From Fasciola hepatica (taxonomy: Eukaryota > Platyhelminthes > Trematoda > Plagiorchiida > Fasciolidae): a stretch of 64,000 nt of DNA. Where the stretch lies: assembly GCA_948099385.1 (NCBI GenBank), contig CANUEZ040000061.1, positions 10,012,001-10,076,000 of the forward strand, written 5' to 3'. A program made the position numbers and the translations under genes. Position 1 is the stretch's first letter. Each line of letters starts with the position of its first letter. The notes under the pieces are model-generated. The model was not told where the DNA came from. It saw only the letters and a list, made by a program, of their open reading frames with translations, and did no database searches. Shown here piece after piece: positions 1 to 9,651 of the stretch.

Positions 1-1494
1 AAAGAGCTTTTATGCACGGTTTTGTTTAAGACGAGCACATATCTTATATGAAGGATGTATTCTGTATCAATAAAACGGAAATAATTCTGAGGCAGAACTG
101 AGGCCTCACTAGAGTTAGTGGGACGGAACAAAAAAGGTACTCTGTTTAACACTGAACAACCTAAGCTTTCAGATTTACTATGATAGCCGGCATAGTTTAT
201 TTACGCAGTTTGCAATGTGAGATGACCACATCAAATTCGTATAAACGGTAATTCCTAATTATTTGACAGAATGAACCCTAGCTAATGATTCTGTGAAATT
301 AATAGACTGATCCCAAGGATAGGACGATCTAGAAAGGGTAAATATTCATTCAGAGCATTTGGATAAATGTGAAGTTAAGCCGGATCAAACTAAGAAATCA
401 TAAATCTGAGGCAGATTATTGAAATAGTTATTGAGATCCTGGATTACAGAAACAGCTGGAAAAAGAACCACATCATCGACAAGTTTAAATAAAATGTGCC
501 AGAGAACTGATTGATGGGTAAGTAATGTAGGCAAAGAATAAGTAGAAGGAAAGAACAGCTCTTTGGAGGACTACCGAATTATTCACCACAAGGTCTGGAT
601 GTTTTCAATCCCAGTCATGCACACCAAGTTCTTTTATGTGAAATAATCGGATACCCATGTCTTTGAAAGTGTGGGATAGTCGAAAGGTTCAAGTTCACGA
701 ATGAGGGAAGTAGTCTAGAAATGTACGTCTTAGAGACTTCGCTGATCCTTCCAATGATTTGGTCAATTGATGGACTAAGGAGGCGATAGCGTCCACGGTG
801 GATTCGTTCGGTTTATGGACAAACGGTAAGGAGACACTGGGGAAGTTGACATAAGAATTCAGACGTCTAGGGAGGGTACGCTGTGTAAGTTTAAGATCAG
901 ATAAGACTAAGCATTGGGACGAGGGAGGTCAGACATGACATTAGAATTACGAGACTTGGTAAAAGAAAGATGATCAAAGGTCTCCAGCCGTTTGGAACAG
1001 AATACGAGCACGAATATTTGTTTAAAATGGAATAAAATATGTCGGCCAGAGTAAAAGCATCATGTTTCAAAAGTGACGGCGACAGGCCATCAGCACCAAT
1101 ACATGGGATTGCATAAGGAGTAAGAAACAACTTGAATTCTTCTTCTTTATAAGACCAATTTATGTGCATAGTATCTTCTGGAATAAAAGCAATTTAAGAG
1201 TCATTTGATGGGTGGATAAAAGCACTGCTAGTACCGTCGACGTCAACAGCAAAGTTCATCTGTTTTGTACGTTGGAGCAATTTGAAGTTGACTGCTTTTT
1301 TGAAAAGAAAGAGCACACCAATCTCCCGTATAAGACTGTGGCGAAAATAGTGCACACCGCTGTATCTCTACTGAATAAGAGTACCAGGTAAAATTTTCAT
1401 TATTCCTCTGATTAATAGTTGTTCTGCCCCCACTAGACTTTTTGGCATTGCTGCTTCTGCCGAATTCCGTCCTGCAAGAACTTATTTGTTCCAT
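1..1494 (-). mobile_element. CR1-like LINE remnant, RT region (copy in first duplicated segment)
   Basis: The minus strand encodes broken pieces of a CR1/Jockey-type reverse transcriptase. Near 1040-1110 it reads IGADGLSPSLLKHD followed by PNGWRPL, the usual N-terminal RT block (K..G.DGLPP.LLK ... P..WK). The catalytic block at about 472-483 reads LVDD where the related copy at 43945 reads YVDD, so the first catalytic-box residue is changed. Stops and frameshifts separate the pieces. The related element at 43390-45480 aligns over positions of about 175-1190. The first ~175 bases are not in that relative and look like a later insertion. Inactive. Confidence 0.8.
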
Positions 1495-2176
1495 GTTGTT
1501 TGCTATTTTTCAACGCAGGCTTCAACATAACGGAAACGAAAGTGGTATACCTCAAAGCCTCAAAGACCTATTGCAATATTTGGTATAACTGTTGCTTTGA
1601 ATCCGAAACTAGAGAAGGAAAACAAATAAGGTCCCGATGGGTCGGGTCTGGTTCCTTGCTGGGCAACAGTGAATTATTACCTAACAACTGATCAGATCAT
1701 GGACAAATTCGAAACCTAAACAGAAGAGGTTCATTGAAAACCCCGAAATAAATATTTGTTACCTGAAATTTGCCAGTCATGATCTATCATTTTCTGTCAG
1801 GGCCACTGAAAGCCTTCCGACTAGTAGTGTGACGGGCGGTACCAGGTTCTGACCTCGATGCCACGAGATCTGATCTCCATGATGAAGTTCCTTTGACCAC
1901 AACCAATCAACCCAAGAGAAGAAGATTTTCATCAATCCCATACACACACATATGCTAACTTCTTACAATGTTATCAACTCGAATCCTTTGATCTGTTTCC
2001 TTGTCTGAATGAACGACATCCGAGAGGGTTTACTCATGATGGTTTCGATGCTTGATATTCGCCCCATAAAAATGTATATGGCAGAAGCGAAGGAATCGAA
2101 TTTCTACCATTACCAGGTATTTAAAATAAGAACCAAGGACAAATCCGTGAATTACTTATCTGTTTCCCTGTTTTAG
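1495..2176. other. Non-coding stretch upstream of mucin exon A1
   Basis: Presumed intron or 5' flank between the LINE remnant and exon A1. A 63-codon frame at 1500-1691 has no recognisable motif. The last bases form a good polypyrimidine tract and AG acceptor (ending 2176) for A1. Nothing else is seen. Confidence 0.5.
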
Positions 2177-2301
2177 GATATCGATTCATCAAGATCATAG
2201 TTCGTCTTCCAGACAACGGGCGTCCAATGGAATGGTACAACGAATTAAATGATCCTGGTACTGCTCTTTTCAAGAAGACATCTGACGAAGTTTGTACCTT
2301 T
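2177..2301 (+). CDS. Mucin exon A1: first half of SEA domain 1
   Basis: The exon is preceded by TTTTAG and followed by GTAAGT. It starts in phase 1 (first codon completed by a G from the previous exon) and ends in phase 0. It encodes about 42 residues containing IVRLPDNGRPMEWYNELND and ending in DEVCTF. The pattern V-x-L-x4-G-x-P-M-E/D-W-x3-L-x-D-x2-S/T is shared with exons A2 and A3 and fits the first beta strand and helix of SEA domains. A Cys near the 3' end is conserved in all three A exons. The partner second half is either B1 at 8125 or the degenerate B-like block at 3290-3444. An identical copy is at 60863-60987. Confidence 0.75.
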
Positions 2302-2739
2302 GTAAGTTCGGTGCACTAAATTATCTTTATTTTTCTGTATTTTTCCCCAATAATATAGATCCCTGGTTGCGGCTGAAAATTAAATTCAGTGTCCTGAGAG
2401 TTAGAATTTTCCGTCATTGAGGAAACTCTCTGAACTCTCTGAACCTGGATACGAATAAGACGCGTACGCCTGTTTGTTGTATTACGTGACCTTGAGATTG
2501 CTCGCTAACTTTGGAAGAGCCGCATGGAGAGATACTGACCAATCGTCCATGAAGTTCCCCCGTGAATTTGAGTGGCCTTCGGTATAATCACTAAAAAAGC
2601 CAGATTTTCCAGGCTCGGAAAAGCCATCCATAACACTCACATTTACCCACATTTACCCACGGACTAGTTTAGTCACCTGGCTGTCTATGCAAATATTTGA
2701 AAGGTGAAAGAATATTGTTGGTATTGAAACCGGTATTGA

Positions 2740-2835
2740 TGAGATGCTCCTCATAATGAGCTTTAGACTTTGTGGTCCCGTGTTCAATTCCTGTTGCCAC
2801 TGATAAATTTCCTCTCGTCAGGATCTAATTTACTG
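2740..2835 (+). mobile_element. tRNA-like SINE fragment
   Basis: GTTCAATTCC near 2780 resembles a tRNA B box and is followed by CACTGATAAATTTCC and CGTCAGGATC. This parallels the SINE at 8780-8925 (B box, then CTGATAATTTCTGACAAGGATG). No A box or tail can be defined. A second copy is in the duplicated segment near 61426-61521. Confidence 0.4.
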
Positions 2836-3289
2836 TAACTCGCTTTCTGAAGTACTGTATCGTTTCTATTTAATAGGTAAAAAGGGCGTGAAGCAATTTT
2901 GAAATAGTTTTTTCTTGAGTCATTAGGATTGATGTTTCCTAGAAAGAATGCAGAATTGACCAAATCAATGGTAACTTAAGTAGGCTATCTCCAGATTAGG
3001 AAATTCTGTAGATCACCTCACTGGAACCATATCCCGTGTGAGGTACTTTATGGTCAAAAAGTTACGACACAGTTAATAGCCTACTAATCACTGTTATATT
3101 TTATTAACAATATTTTGCTGGGTGGGAATATTCGAATCTGTTGCTTTGGGCTAATTGAATAAGTCAACGACCACGCCTACAGAGTTCAATCTGTAATAGC
3201 ATTTGCCTGAGTTCTAGTCAGACGTAAATTTCACTTTGAAATAAAGAGATAAATTTTCACCTTTGCTAATGGTCTACTCAATTTTACAG

Positions 3290-3444
3290 CGTATTGTGGA
3301 GAAATTTGCTCCCTGTAGTTGAAGATAAGAACCAATTTGTCCGTTGCTATTGCCTCTCGCTTCTTGAATCAAATACGAAGATATCACTTGTTGTGGAAAG
3401 GTCACGTTTGTGCACATTATTAACACTACACGCCTTAGTGGTAG
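3290..3444 (+). pseudogene. Possible relic SEA second-half (B-type) exon
   Basis: A strong acceptor (CTCAATTTTACAG) precedes 3290 and GTAAAACC follows 3444. The frame ending in phase 1, as B exons do, reads VVEDKNQFVRCYC and then ISLVVE. Exon B2 has KDKNVTCN and later ELVVK at equivalent positions, so the DKN..V.C core and the following strand appear related. The G-S-V cleavage motif is absent. Reading in phase 0 from the acceptor gives RIVEKFAPCS and then a stop, so one frameshift separates the start from the conserved core. It may be a decayed B exon or a chance resemblance. A second copy is at 61976-62130. Confidence 0.35.
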
Positions 3445-4379
3445 GTAAAACCAGTCGTCAATCCATCTTTACTGGTCGTTGCTCCAATCATTGCTCGGTA
3501 AGACATCATAGATAAGCTCTCTTACTGCTTGCACTACATCAGGCATTTGTGTTGTATCATTATATATTTGCGCATTTCAAAGCATTAGACACTGTAACTC
3601 ACAAATGGGAATTCGTTGTGAGAATAAGCTTTATTTCATCAGAACATATTTCTGACTCGTTTCCATACAGATTGCTTTCGTGCCACGTAGACATGCGTAT
3701 GCAATTGTACTGTCATGATAAATACCAACATATAATTACCAAAGATGAATGAGTCATCTGCTTCTGTGCGGCAGGTAAATAATCTTGAATGTCGAAACCA
3801 GGAAAATGACGGCAAACTGATTTTGAATTAGATGGGTGGTACTACCGTAAAATTTTATATAAATATGGGTGTCCGTTGAGTCGTAATGCTAGAAGCAAGC
3901 CTGAATAAGTACTGATGAGAAAAACTACTTTCAAGTATTTGCAAAGCAATATTATCGAATCAAGTCCCTTCCAATGTTAGGAAGGTAAAATATAAAACCC
4001 CAGTGTGAGTCATCATAACACGTGTTTTGCTGCTGCGTGAATTTCACTGGGTTGATGGCTCGTTTATTCCACCTGTGATAAACTGGATCCCCTCTGATCA
4101 TTTCACTTAGGCTTTCTTCCATATGCTGGTTAGTTGATGTTTTTGAAGAGGCGATAAATCCTCTTACAGGCTGCCGAACAGCAAGCTAATCAGCGACGAG
4201 GAGATTTGGGCACAAGAAGAAAATTTTCTTAGTTCCTAATGAGCACCCGTATTTACCGTAATTGATTTCTGTACTTGTTCACAAACAGTGCTGCACCCCT
4301 TTTTCCTATGCATATTTTCTAACGTTATAGAATTTGTCCAAAGAAATGAGATGATCTGTTGCTCCTACCAAAACATTCT

Positions 4380-5760
4380 CCCGTAAGCACCTACCCCACG
4401 TCACACCCAACGCCGACCAACAATATTGGTTCTCTTGGACTTGAAAGGCGCTTTCGATTCAGTTGATCGAGCAGCCCTTTTCAGTACTCTTCATCGAAAA
4501 GGTATGCCCCAGATGTTCGTAGATCGACTGAGATCATTGTATTCTCATACTTCTGGCCGCGTTAGAGTTTACGGTGAACTATCAGGTCGGTTCGAAACTA
4601 CCAGCGGTGCTCGACAGGGATGTCCCATGTCTCCATTCCTATTCAACTTCGTCATGGACGAAATAATAGAGAGTGAGCTGCAAAATCTTCAGGATGTAGG
4701 CGTCGAACTAGGAAATAGTGAAAAGCTGTGACCTAGATTACGCAGACGATGTTGTCTGCTTGTTCGAATCCACGGAACATGCTCAACGTGCAATAGATAG
4801 ACTTGGGAGAGCTGTAGCTCCATTCGGCATGCGCTTTGCATCTTCAAAGTGTAAAATGACATCACAAGACTGGACGTCAACGCTTTCGAGCTTGGTGCTC
4901 GACAGAAAGGAGCTGCTAATTGTCGACCACTTCACCTACCTCGACAGAAGCTTGAGGAGGAGTGGGAGCACAGCAGAAGTAGTGAGCATGCGGATATCCA
5001 AGGGTGGAGTGGCGTAAGCCGGACTGAAGCACTTGTGACGCTTACTTGATATTTCACTATGCAGCGGGGCGCTCAGTTTTACTGTATATTTGTTAGACAT
5101 GGGGTCTGGTGCAGAATATATCCGTCGTCTTGAGGTTTTCCACCACCGTTGCTTGCGTAGTATCGCTAAGATTGGGTGGAATAGCCGAGTGAGTAAAGGA
5201 GGTCAGAATGCAAGTAATGGGCACTAATTCACAGCATTTTCTGTCACAGCGTATCCAGCTCAGTAGACTACGTTGGTTGGGGCACGTGTTACATATGGGG
5301 AACACACGTCTACCATACCTCTTCCCACTATCTGTTCCTCCTAGGAAGTGGAAGAAGCTAATTGGAGGTCAACAGATGACTTGGCAGCGAGGAATGAGAA
5401 AATGTACAGCGAACTTAGGAAAAGCAGATGCTTCACTTCTTGATGGCTGGGGTTTAAAAGATCCCTCAACCAGTTGGCTGGAGACACTGAAAGATATGGC
5501 AGCGAACCGCCAACAGTGGCGATCGTGTTGTCACCTCCTGTCGAATCAGAATGATTGATCGATGTGTGTTTGTACAGTTAGACTGTGTATTCCGTGTGTT
5601 GGCTACTACAGCGTTCCTTCTCTTCCCCACTTGTGTAGGTCCACTCTCTGTCCGTCTTGTATACTCATACTTTCTATTTCAACTTGCAACATGGCGAGAA
5701 AGGCATTGGTCAGTAGGACTTGCCCTGCTGTTTAACGCTGTGCTGTGATGATGATGTTGA
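4380..5760 (+). mobile_element. RTE-type LINE fragment: RT and C-terminal domain, frameshifted
   Basis: Three frames carry successive parts of an RTE-clade reverse transcriptase. Positions 4426-4731 read LLDLKGAFDSVDRAALF (RT motif A) and GARQGCPMSPFLFNFVMDEI (motif B). Positions 4718-5017 carry LDYADDVVCLFE (YADD catalytic box near 4740) and FASSKCKM. Positions 5208-5558 carry LRWLGHVLHM, GGQQMTWQRGM and QQWRSCC, the conserved RTE C-terminal block. Two frame changes and internal stops make it inactive. There is no endonuclease domain, so it is 5'-truncated. The 3' end is probably near 5745-5760 at a TGATGATGATG run. It lies within the A1-B1 intron of the mucin gene. Confidence 0.88.
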
Positions 5761-6060
5761 AGTACCTACTCATAAAATTTGTCATTTATTTTCTCAAAGA
5801 TCTCAACTGTGAGTGAGAAAATTTTACTCACTTGTCTCTACTCGGTTTTCGTGAGCTTCGGACATTCTGCCACTCCTTACTTGATTACCACGGTGTGAAC
5901 TGTATTTCAGAATAACACTGAATATGACTGCCTTCTCAAAACGATGATGACTGTAAAGAACATTTACGACATCCCCACTAAAAGTACGAGTCACATACAT
6001 TGTACTGGATCGTATGACAGAAAATCTTTGAGCAATGTCATGCAAAACCACACCTTTTTT
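5761..6060. other. Intron sequence between RTE fragment and TIR transposon
   Basis: No recognisable gene or repeat. An 80-codon minus frame (5824-6066) has no family motif and is probably chance. Confidence 0.5.
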
Positions 6061-6360
6061 CATCAAGCTTTAAGCAAAACCCGCAAGTCTACAGCCACGA
6101 CCCGCAATCCTTTAGTTTTGACACACAACCTCCACCTGTACCGCTGCAAGCCAGTCCAATCAAAATGTTCGAATATTATGACATCGACAGATATTGGGAA
6201 AATTCACATTTTTATTACAAAGACTGATGCTACAAAGCTGGATGAACAAGTGAGAAATCATGACAATCATATGGTACGCAGTTTACCGGGGTAATGTTAT
6301 CAAATGCTACCAAAAATTGATTAAAAATGGTTCAAAAGATGCACCCGTATTGTCGAATCT
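6061..6360 (+). repeat. Left long inverted repeat of the TIR transposon
   Basis: The reverse complement of 7668-7943. Conserved blocks include ACAACCTCCACCTGTACCGC and ATGACATCGACAGATATTGG. The arm is open in one frame for about 70 codons, so the same peptide appears once on each strand. Confidence 0.85.
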
Positions 6361-7667
6361 TTTGCACAGCCCGCAAGAGCGCCGGAATCTCGGTGATTGT
6401 AGCAGTGTCAAACGTTACAAATTAAGTTAACTGGTGACATTGATAGGGGTTTACCTACGACATCTGTGTGGATTATTCTCAGCCTGTCAATGTATCCAAC
6501 GATTTAAACGTATAGAGAGCTAAGGGCTTATTTTTTCATTATAACGATTCTCTATCTTTGTCAGTGGCTTTAGGTGCATAAAAAAGTACGGATGAATACT
6601 TAGCGGGTTTTCGATAACAGGGTGGTTTGTTTGTGATAATTTACCCTTACATTGGGAGACTCGTTGCCAATCGGTTGATAGTTCGTTCACAGGCAACTGA
6701 GCGATATAACCGCACCGTTTGTGAAATTATTCGCCGTCATTTATCTGGCACTTTCCGCATCATTTCAAGACTATTGAAAGCTTGAATATGGATGCGAAGA
6801 GCAGATCCTATCGTTTTACCGTAGAGGAAGATCGTCGAAAGATAACTGCATGTGCACGGAAAAATGATCTAGAGGAGGTCGCCTAGCACCTCGACATCAA
6901 GATCAAAACATGACGTATCATTGCAACTACAGGTCGGTCAACAGCAGTGACACCTGGATCTTACAAAACAGAGTTCAGCGAAGAGTTTATCAGGCATTTG
7001 TGTGATCTGGTGGACGAAAACCCAACGAGAGCACTGAGGCATTTGGAGCAGAGGACGGAGAAAGACCTCCAAGCACAACAGGCAGCATGTCATCCACTGA
7101 TAGATTACTGACCATTCGACCGGTGGATGGAAACTTAGACATAGTCAAATCTAAGCTAACGTAAAACTCCGATTGGCAGCAACTCTCAGTTACTGCAAAT
7201 GTGAGTTTATATGTTGACGTACCCAATCACAATATACGGTGCCGTCGTAGCAATGGGAGGTCACAGTTAGGCGGTAATACCAACCGAATACTACCGTCAA
7301 GTAAAAAATCTAGCTTGGACTTACAGACAAGTCCATCTGTAGCCGGCACCTTGAGGTTTTATTGTTATGCAAATATTACATGGCATACCTTTATTGACTC
7401 TCTTTCACGCTGCTCAACGTTCATTGCCACTGAGAAACCTGATGTTCCAGTAGCATTCATTTTGGCAATGCGCCCGTTCATCGAAGGGCGAAGGACACCC
7501 AATTACATACCGATCATCAGATACGATTTTTCACCACCTAATAGTTCAATTTTCCACCCACTGGGGGAAGCATTTAGTAGAATCGAAAACTTAAAACATC
7601 TGCTACTTCAGTTCGTTTAGATTTTTTTATTACAATATAAAAGGGTCACTAAACGTACGATTTATGC

Positions 7668-7943
7668 CATATGGTTCGACAGTATTGGCGCATCGTTTAA
7701 ATCTTTTTTAATCAATTTTCGGCTACTCAGCATATGATTGTCATAATTTCTCACTTGTTCATCCAGCTTTGTAGCATCAGTCTTTGTAATAAAAATGTGA
7801 ATTTTCCCAATATCTGTCGATGTCATAATATTCGAACATTTTGATTGGACTGGCTTGCAGCGGTACAGGTGGAGGTTGTGTGTCAAAACTAAAGGATTGC
7901 GGGTCGTGGCTGTAGACTTGCGGGTTTTGTTTAATGCTTGATG
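7668..7943 (-). repeat. Right long inverted repeat of the TIR transposon
   Basis: Inverted partner of 6061-6360. Similarity runs from GCTTGATG at 7943 inward to about 7668, where AATTGATTAAAAA-type sequence is still recognisable. The arms differ by scattered substitutions and one indel, so the insertion is old. Confidence 0.85.
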
Positions 7944-8124
7944 GGGAAAGGTCCAGCATCTGGGGTCAAGTTAGGGCAACACATATCAATTCGTTCTTGT
8001 TCCGCAGGATCCATTCGGAGAATCTTTCACATAGGATCTATGAAGCAGTGGAATAAAACCTTTCGGTTTGCAATTATGATTCTAATCACACTCTCGCAAC
8101 TTTTCATTTATTTCACAACTTTAG

Positions 8125-8374
8125 TTTATAAATGTGGTTCACAGTTTGTATGTGCAACCTTCCGAACGTATTGTTTGTCAAGTGGCTGAATTTCGAAAGG
8201 GTTCGGTTTACTCAACTGTATTTCTGAAACCAACCAAACGACTCTTGAAAATGTTCCTCCGAATAGAAGTGGGTCGAAGTCTAGCGACTGGAATACGCAA
8301 TGTACTGGATGACCATAAAATTACCGACCCAATCACCTTGGGATTCAGAAGTGCACACGAACTGACGTTCTCTG
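8125..8374 (+). CDS. Mucin exon B1: second half of SEA domain with G-S-V cleavage motif
   Basis: A long pyrimidine tract ending CAACTTTAG precedes phase-0 entry, and TCTG|GTGAGT ends it in phase 1. It encodes 83 residues: FINVVHSLYVQPSERIVCQV, then AEFRKGSVYSTVFLKP, a helix, and TDPITLGF near the end. F-x2-G-S-V is the hallmark of SEA domains, where autoproteolysis occurs between G and S. A Cys 9 residues before that G is shared with exons B2 and B3. Its first half is most simply A1 across a 5.8-kb intron. The next coding exon is the Thr-rich repeat exon. Confidence 0.75.
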
Positions 8375-8499
8375 GTGAGTTGCTAATTATTGCTTTTCAC
8401 AAACCATAATTTTCACTTTCACGTCCTCATGGCAATAAGCAAAGATTTTAACAATAACATGCCCAGCCAAAGTCCTACTCACGATTTGAACCATGTAAG

Positions 8500-8600
8500 T
8501 ATTATACAGTTGTTTCGTCCTCACCAGGAACCATCAGAAGCGCACACGTACCGATGCACCACTGGGACTCGAACTCAGGATGAACGATAGTGGGTCACTG
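8500..8600 (-). mobile_element. tRNA-derived SINE fragment, antisense
   Basis: On the minus strand GAGTTCGAGTCCCAGTGG is a tRNA B box, followed by GGTACGTGTGC, TTCCTGGTGAGG and ACGAAACAACTG. The same order occurs at 8780-8925 on the plus strand, so the two belong to one family. The A box is not clear. Confidence 0.55.
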
Positions 8601-8779
8601 GGTTTAAAAGCTAAGGGCTTGTTTACCCTAGAGCCATCAGGTTCAGCAAAGATTGACGTATATGAGGGGGCCAAAGTACAACGAAGGCAAGCCATTCAAC
8701 CCTGTCCGACAGTGGAAGATACACCCAGAAGTTCGCTTCATCATGTGGTGCAGAAAAAATTAAGCTTTTCAGAACCAGG

Positions 8780-8925
8780 TGAGGTGGAATAATGCTAAAT
8801 GTCTTCGATTCATAACCGTTCACCCAAAGTTCGAATCCCGGGTGGAGCTCGGTGGGTGTGCAATACTGATAATTTCTGACAAGGATGAAACAGCTGGACA
8901 GTGCTCCCATGGTTTTCAACAGTCT
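8780..8925 (+). mobile_element. tRNA-derived SINE, sense
   Basis: The B box AGTTCGAATCCCGG at 8828-8841 is followed by GTGGGTGTGC, TTTCTGACAAGGATG and AAACAGCTG. It aligns with the antisense SINE at 8500-8600 through the whole 3' part. It directly precedes the antisense PLE fragment. Confidence 0.55.
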
Positions 8926-8959
8926 GAATATCCACACTGCGTGATGGATCGTAATATGA

Positions 8960-9420
8960 CCGACTGGTGAAGCGGGCAAGTAGCGTCGCAACGGGAACGG
9001 TGCGAGCTACCGATTCTTCTAGGTGTCTCATTAGTAGCTCACCCTTATCATCTCCTTTGAGAGTAGAAAGTATAAATCTTTCTTTTTTTAATGGTGAATA
9101 ACTCTTGTCTCGTTGCTCCTTCTGCTGTGTTCTTTGAGATGAAACGTTCGGAGTATCCGTTATCCAGAAGCGATTGCTATAAAACGGCCAATTCTTCACT
9201 CACCGTCTCAACCAAGTAAATCACTCGCGCACGGGTTGCGAGGGAGCGAATTAGGTTTCGTTTATTCGAAAGAGATAGAAAGCTGGCGAAGTTGGTTTAC
9301 TGTCCTGTCCACGTTGATTTACGATATACGCGATGGATTGGTTTGCCAACTTTACCTCTTACAATGGGCACATCTAGACAGTGGGAGGTATTCCACATCC
9401 AACATGAAACAACCGCACTA
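8960..9420 (-). mobile_element. Penelope-like element fragment (RT end to linker)
   Basis: Reading the minus strand from 9360 downward, VGKPIHRVYRKSTWTGQ matches GKLVRRVYRKPTWTG of the complete PLE at 53241-55992. Further on, KGDDKGELLMRHLEESVART matches its KGDVKCELLVRRLRDAIART. The fragment covers the region between the RT catalytic core and the GIY-YIG domain. Both RT catalytic boxes and the nuclease are missing, and frames are broken. It is divergent, so it comes from a different PLE lineage or an older insertion. Confidence 0.8.
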
Positions 9421-9651
9421 TCAGCCTGATTGACCTCATCCACCACTGATTCCAACCTTGTATGATTGTAAGTTAGAATAAAATTATCACATTTAGTCGC
9501 ACAGAACTTGTTCATAATTCATAAGTTTCTGATGTATAAATTGAAAACGAGAAGCCACGGGCAGGGGACTGATGAAAACAGGCATATCCGAAACGCCGAG
9601 GTTTTATCTCAAATAAAATGTGACTCCTCAGAGCTTGTTAAACATTTCCAG

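Larger units (their letters stand above)
2302..4379 (+). other. Intron between SEA halves A1 and B1 (first part)
   Basis: Intron following A1; the full A1-B1 intron is 2302-8124. It contains a SINE-like stretch near 2740-2830 (GTTCAATTCC box) and a B-exon-like relic at 3290-3444. Frames of 60-70 codons at 3549-3752 have no recognised motif. Otherwise featureless. Confidence 0.5.
1..5314. repeat. First copy of a near-identical 5.3-kb duplicated segment
   Basis: Positions 1-5314 reappear at 58687-64000 with a constant offset of 58,686 and no indel that I could find. Four substitutions were seen by eye: position 562 T to A, 3472 C to T, 3672 T to C and 4864 A to G, giving roughly 99.9% identity. 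The segment holds a CR1-like LINE remnant, mucin exon A1, a SINE-like stretch and an RTE LINE fragment. Both copies run off a window edge, so the true length is unknown. Confidence 0.97.
6061..7943 (+). mobile_element. Degenerate Tc1/IS630-type DNA transposon with long inverted ends
   Basis: Inverted ends of about 280-300 bp (6061-6360 and reverse complement 7668-7943) begin ATCAAGC-TTAA and share long runs such as ACCCGCAAGTCTACAGCC. The left arm carries about 30 extra bases near 6295-6325. Between them a broken transposase is visible. Positions 6800-7110 read TVEEDRRKITACARKND and later LVDENPTRALRHLE, a helix-turn-helix region. Positions 7201-7620 carry RRSNGRSQLGGNTNRILPSS and end with SPPNSSIFHPLGEAFSRIEN, matching the DDE_3/IS630 fold. 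The second catalytic Asp (family D-N-x-P) is replaced: LAMRPF is read. Stops occur in the N-terminal half. No target-site duplication was found. Confidence 0.72.
8375..9651 (+). other. Intron between B1 and the repeat exon
   Basis: Intron of about 1.28 kb. It holds two SINE-like elements in opposite orientation and an antisense PLE fragment (listed separately). The stretch 9421-9651 before the repeat exon has no recognised feature. The acceptor TTTCCAG at 9651 is the best phase-compatible choice. Confidence 0.55.
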
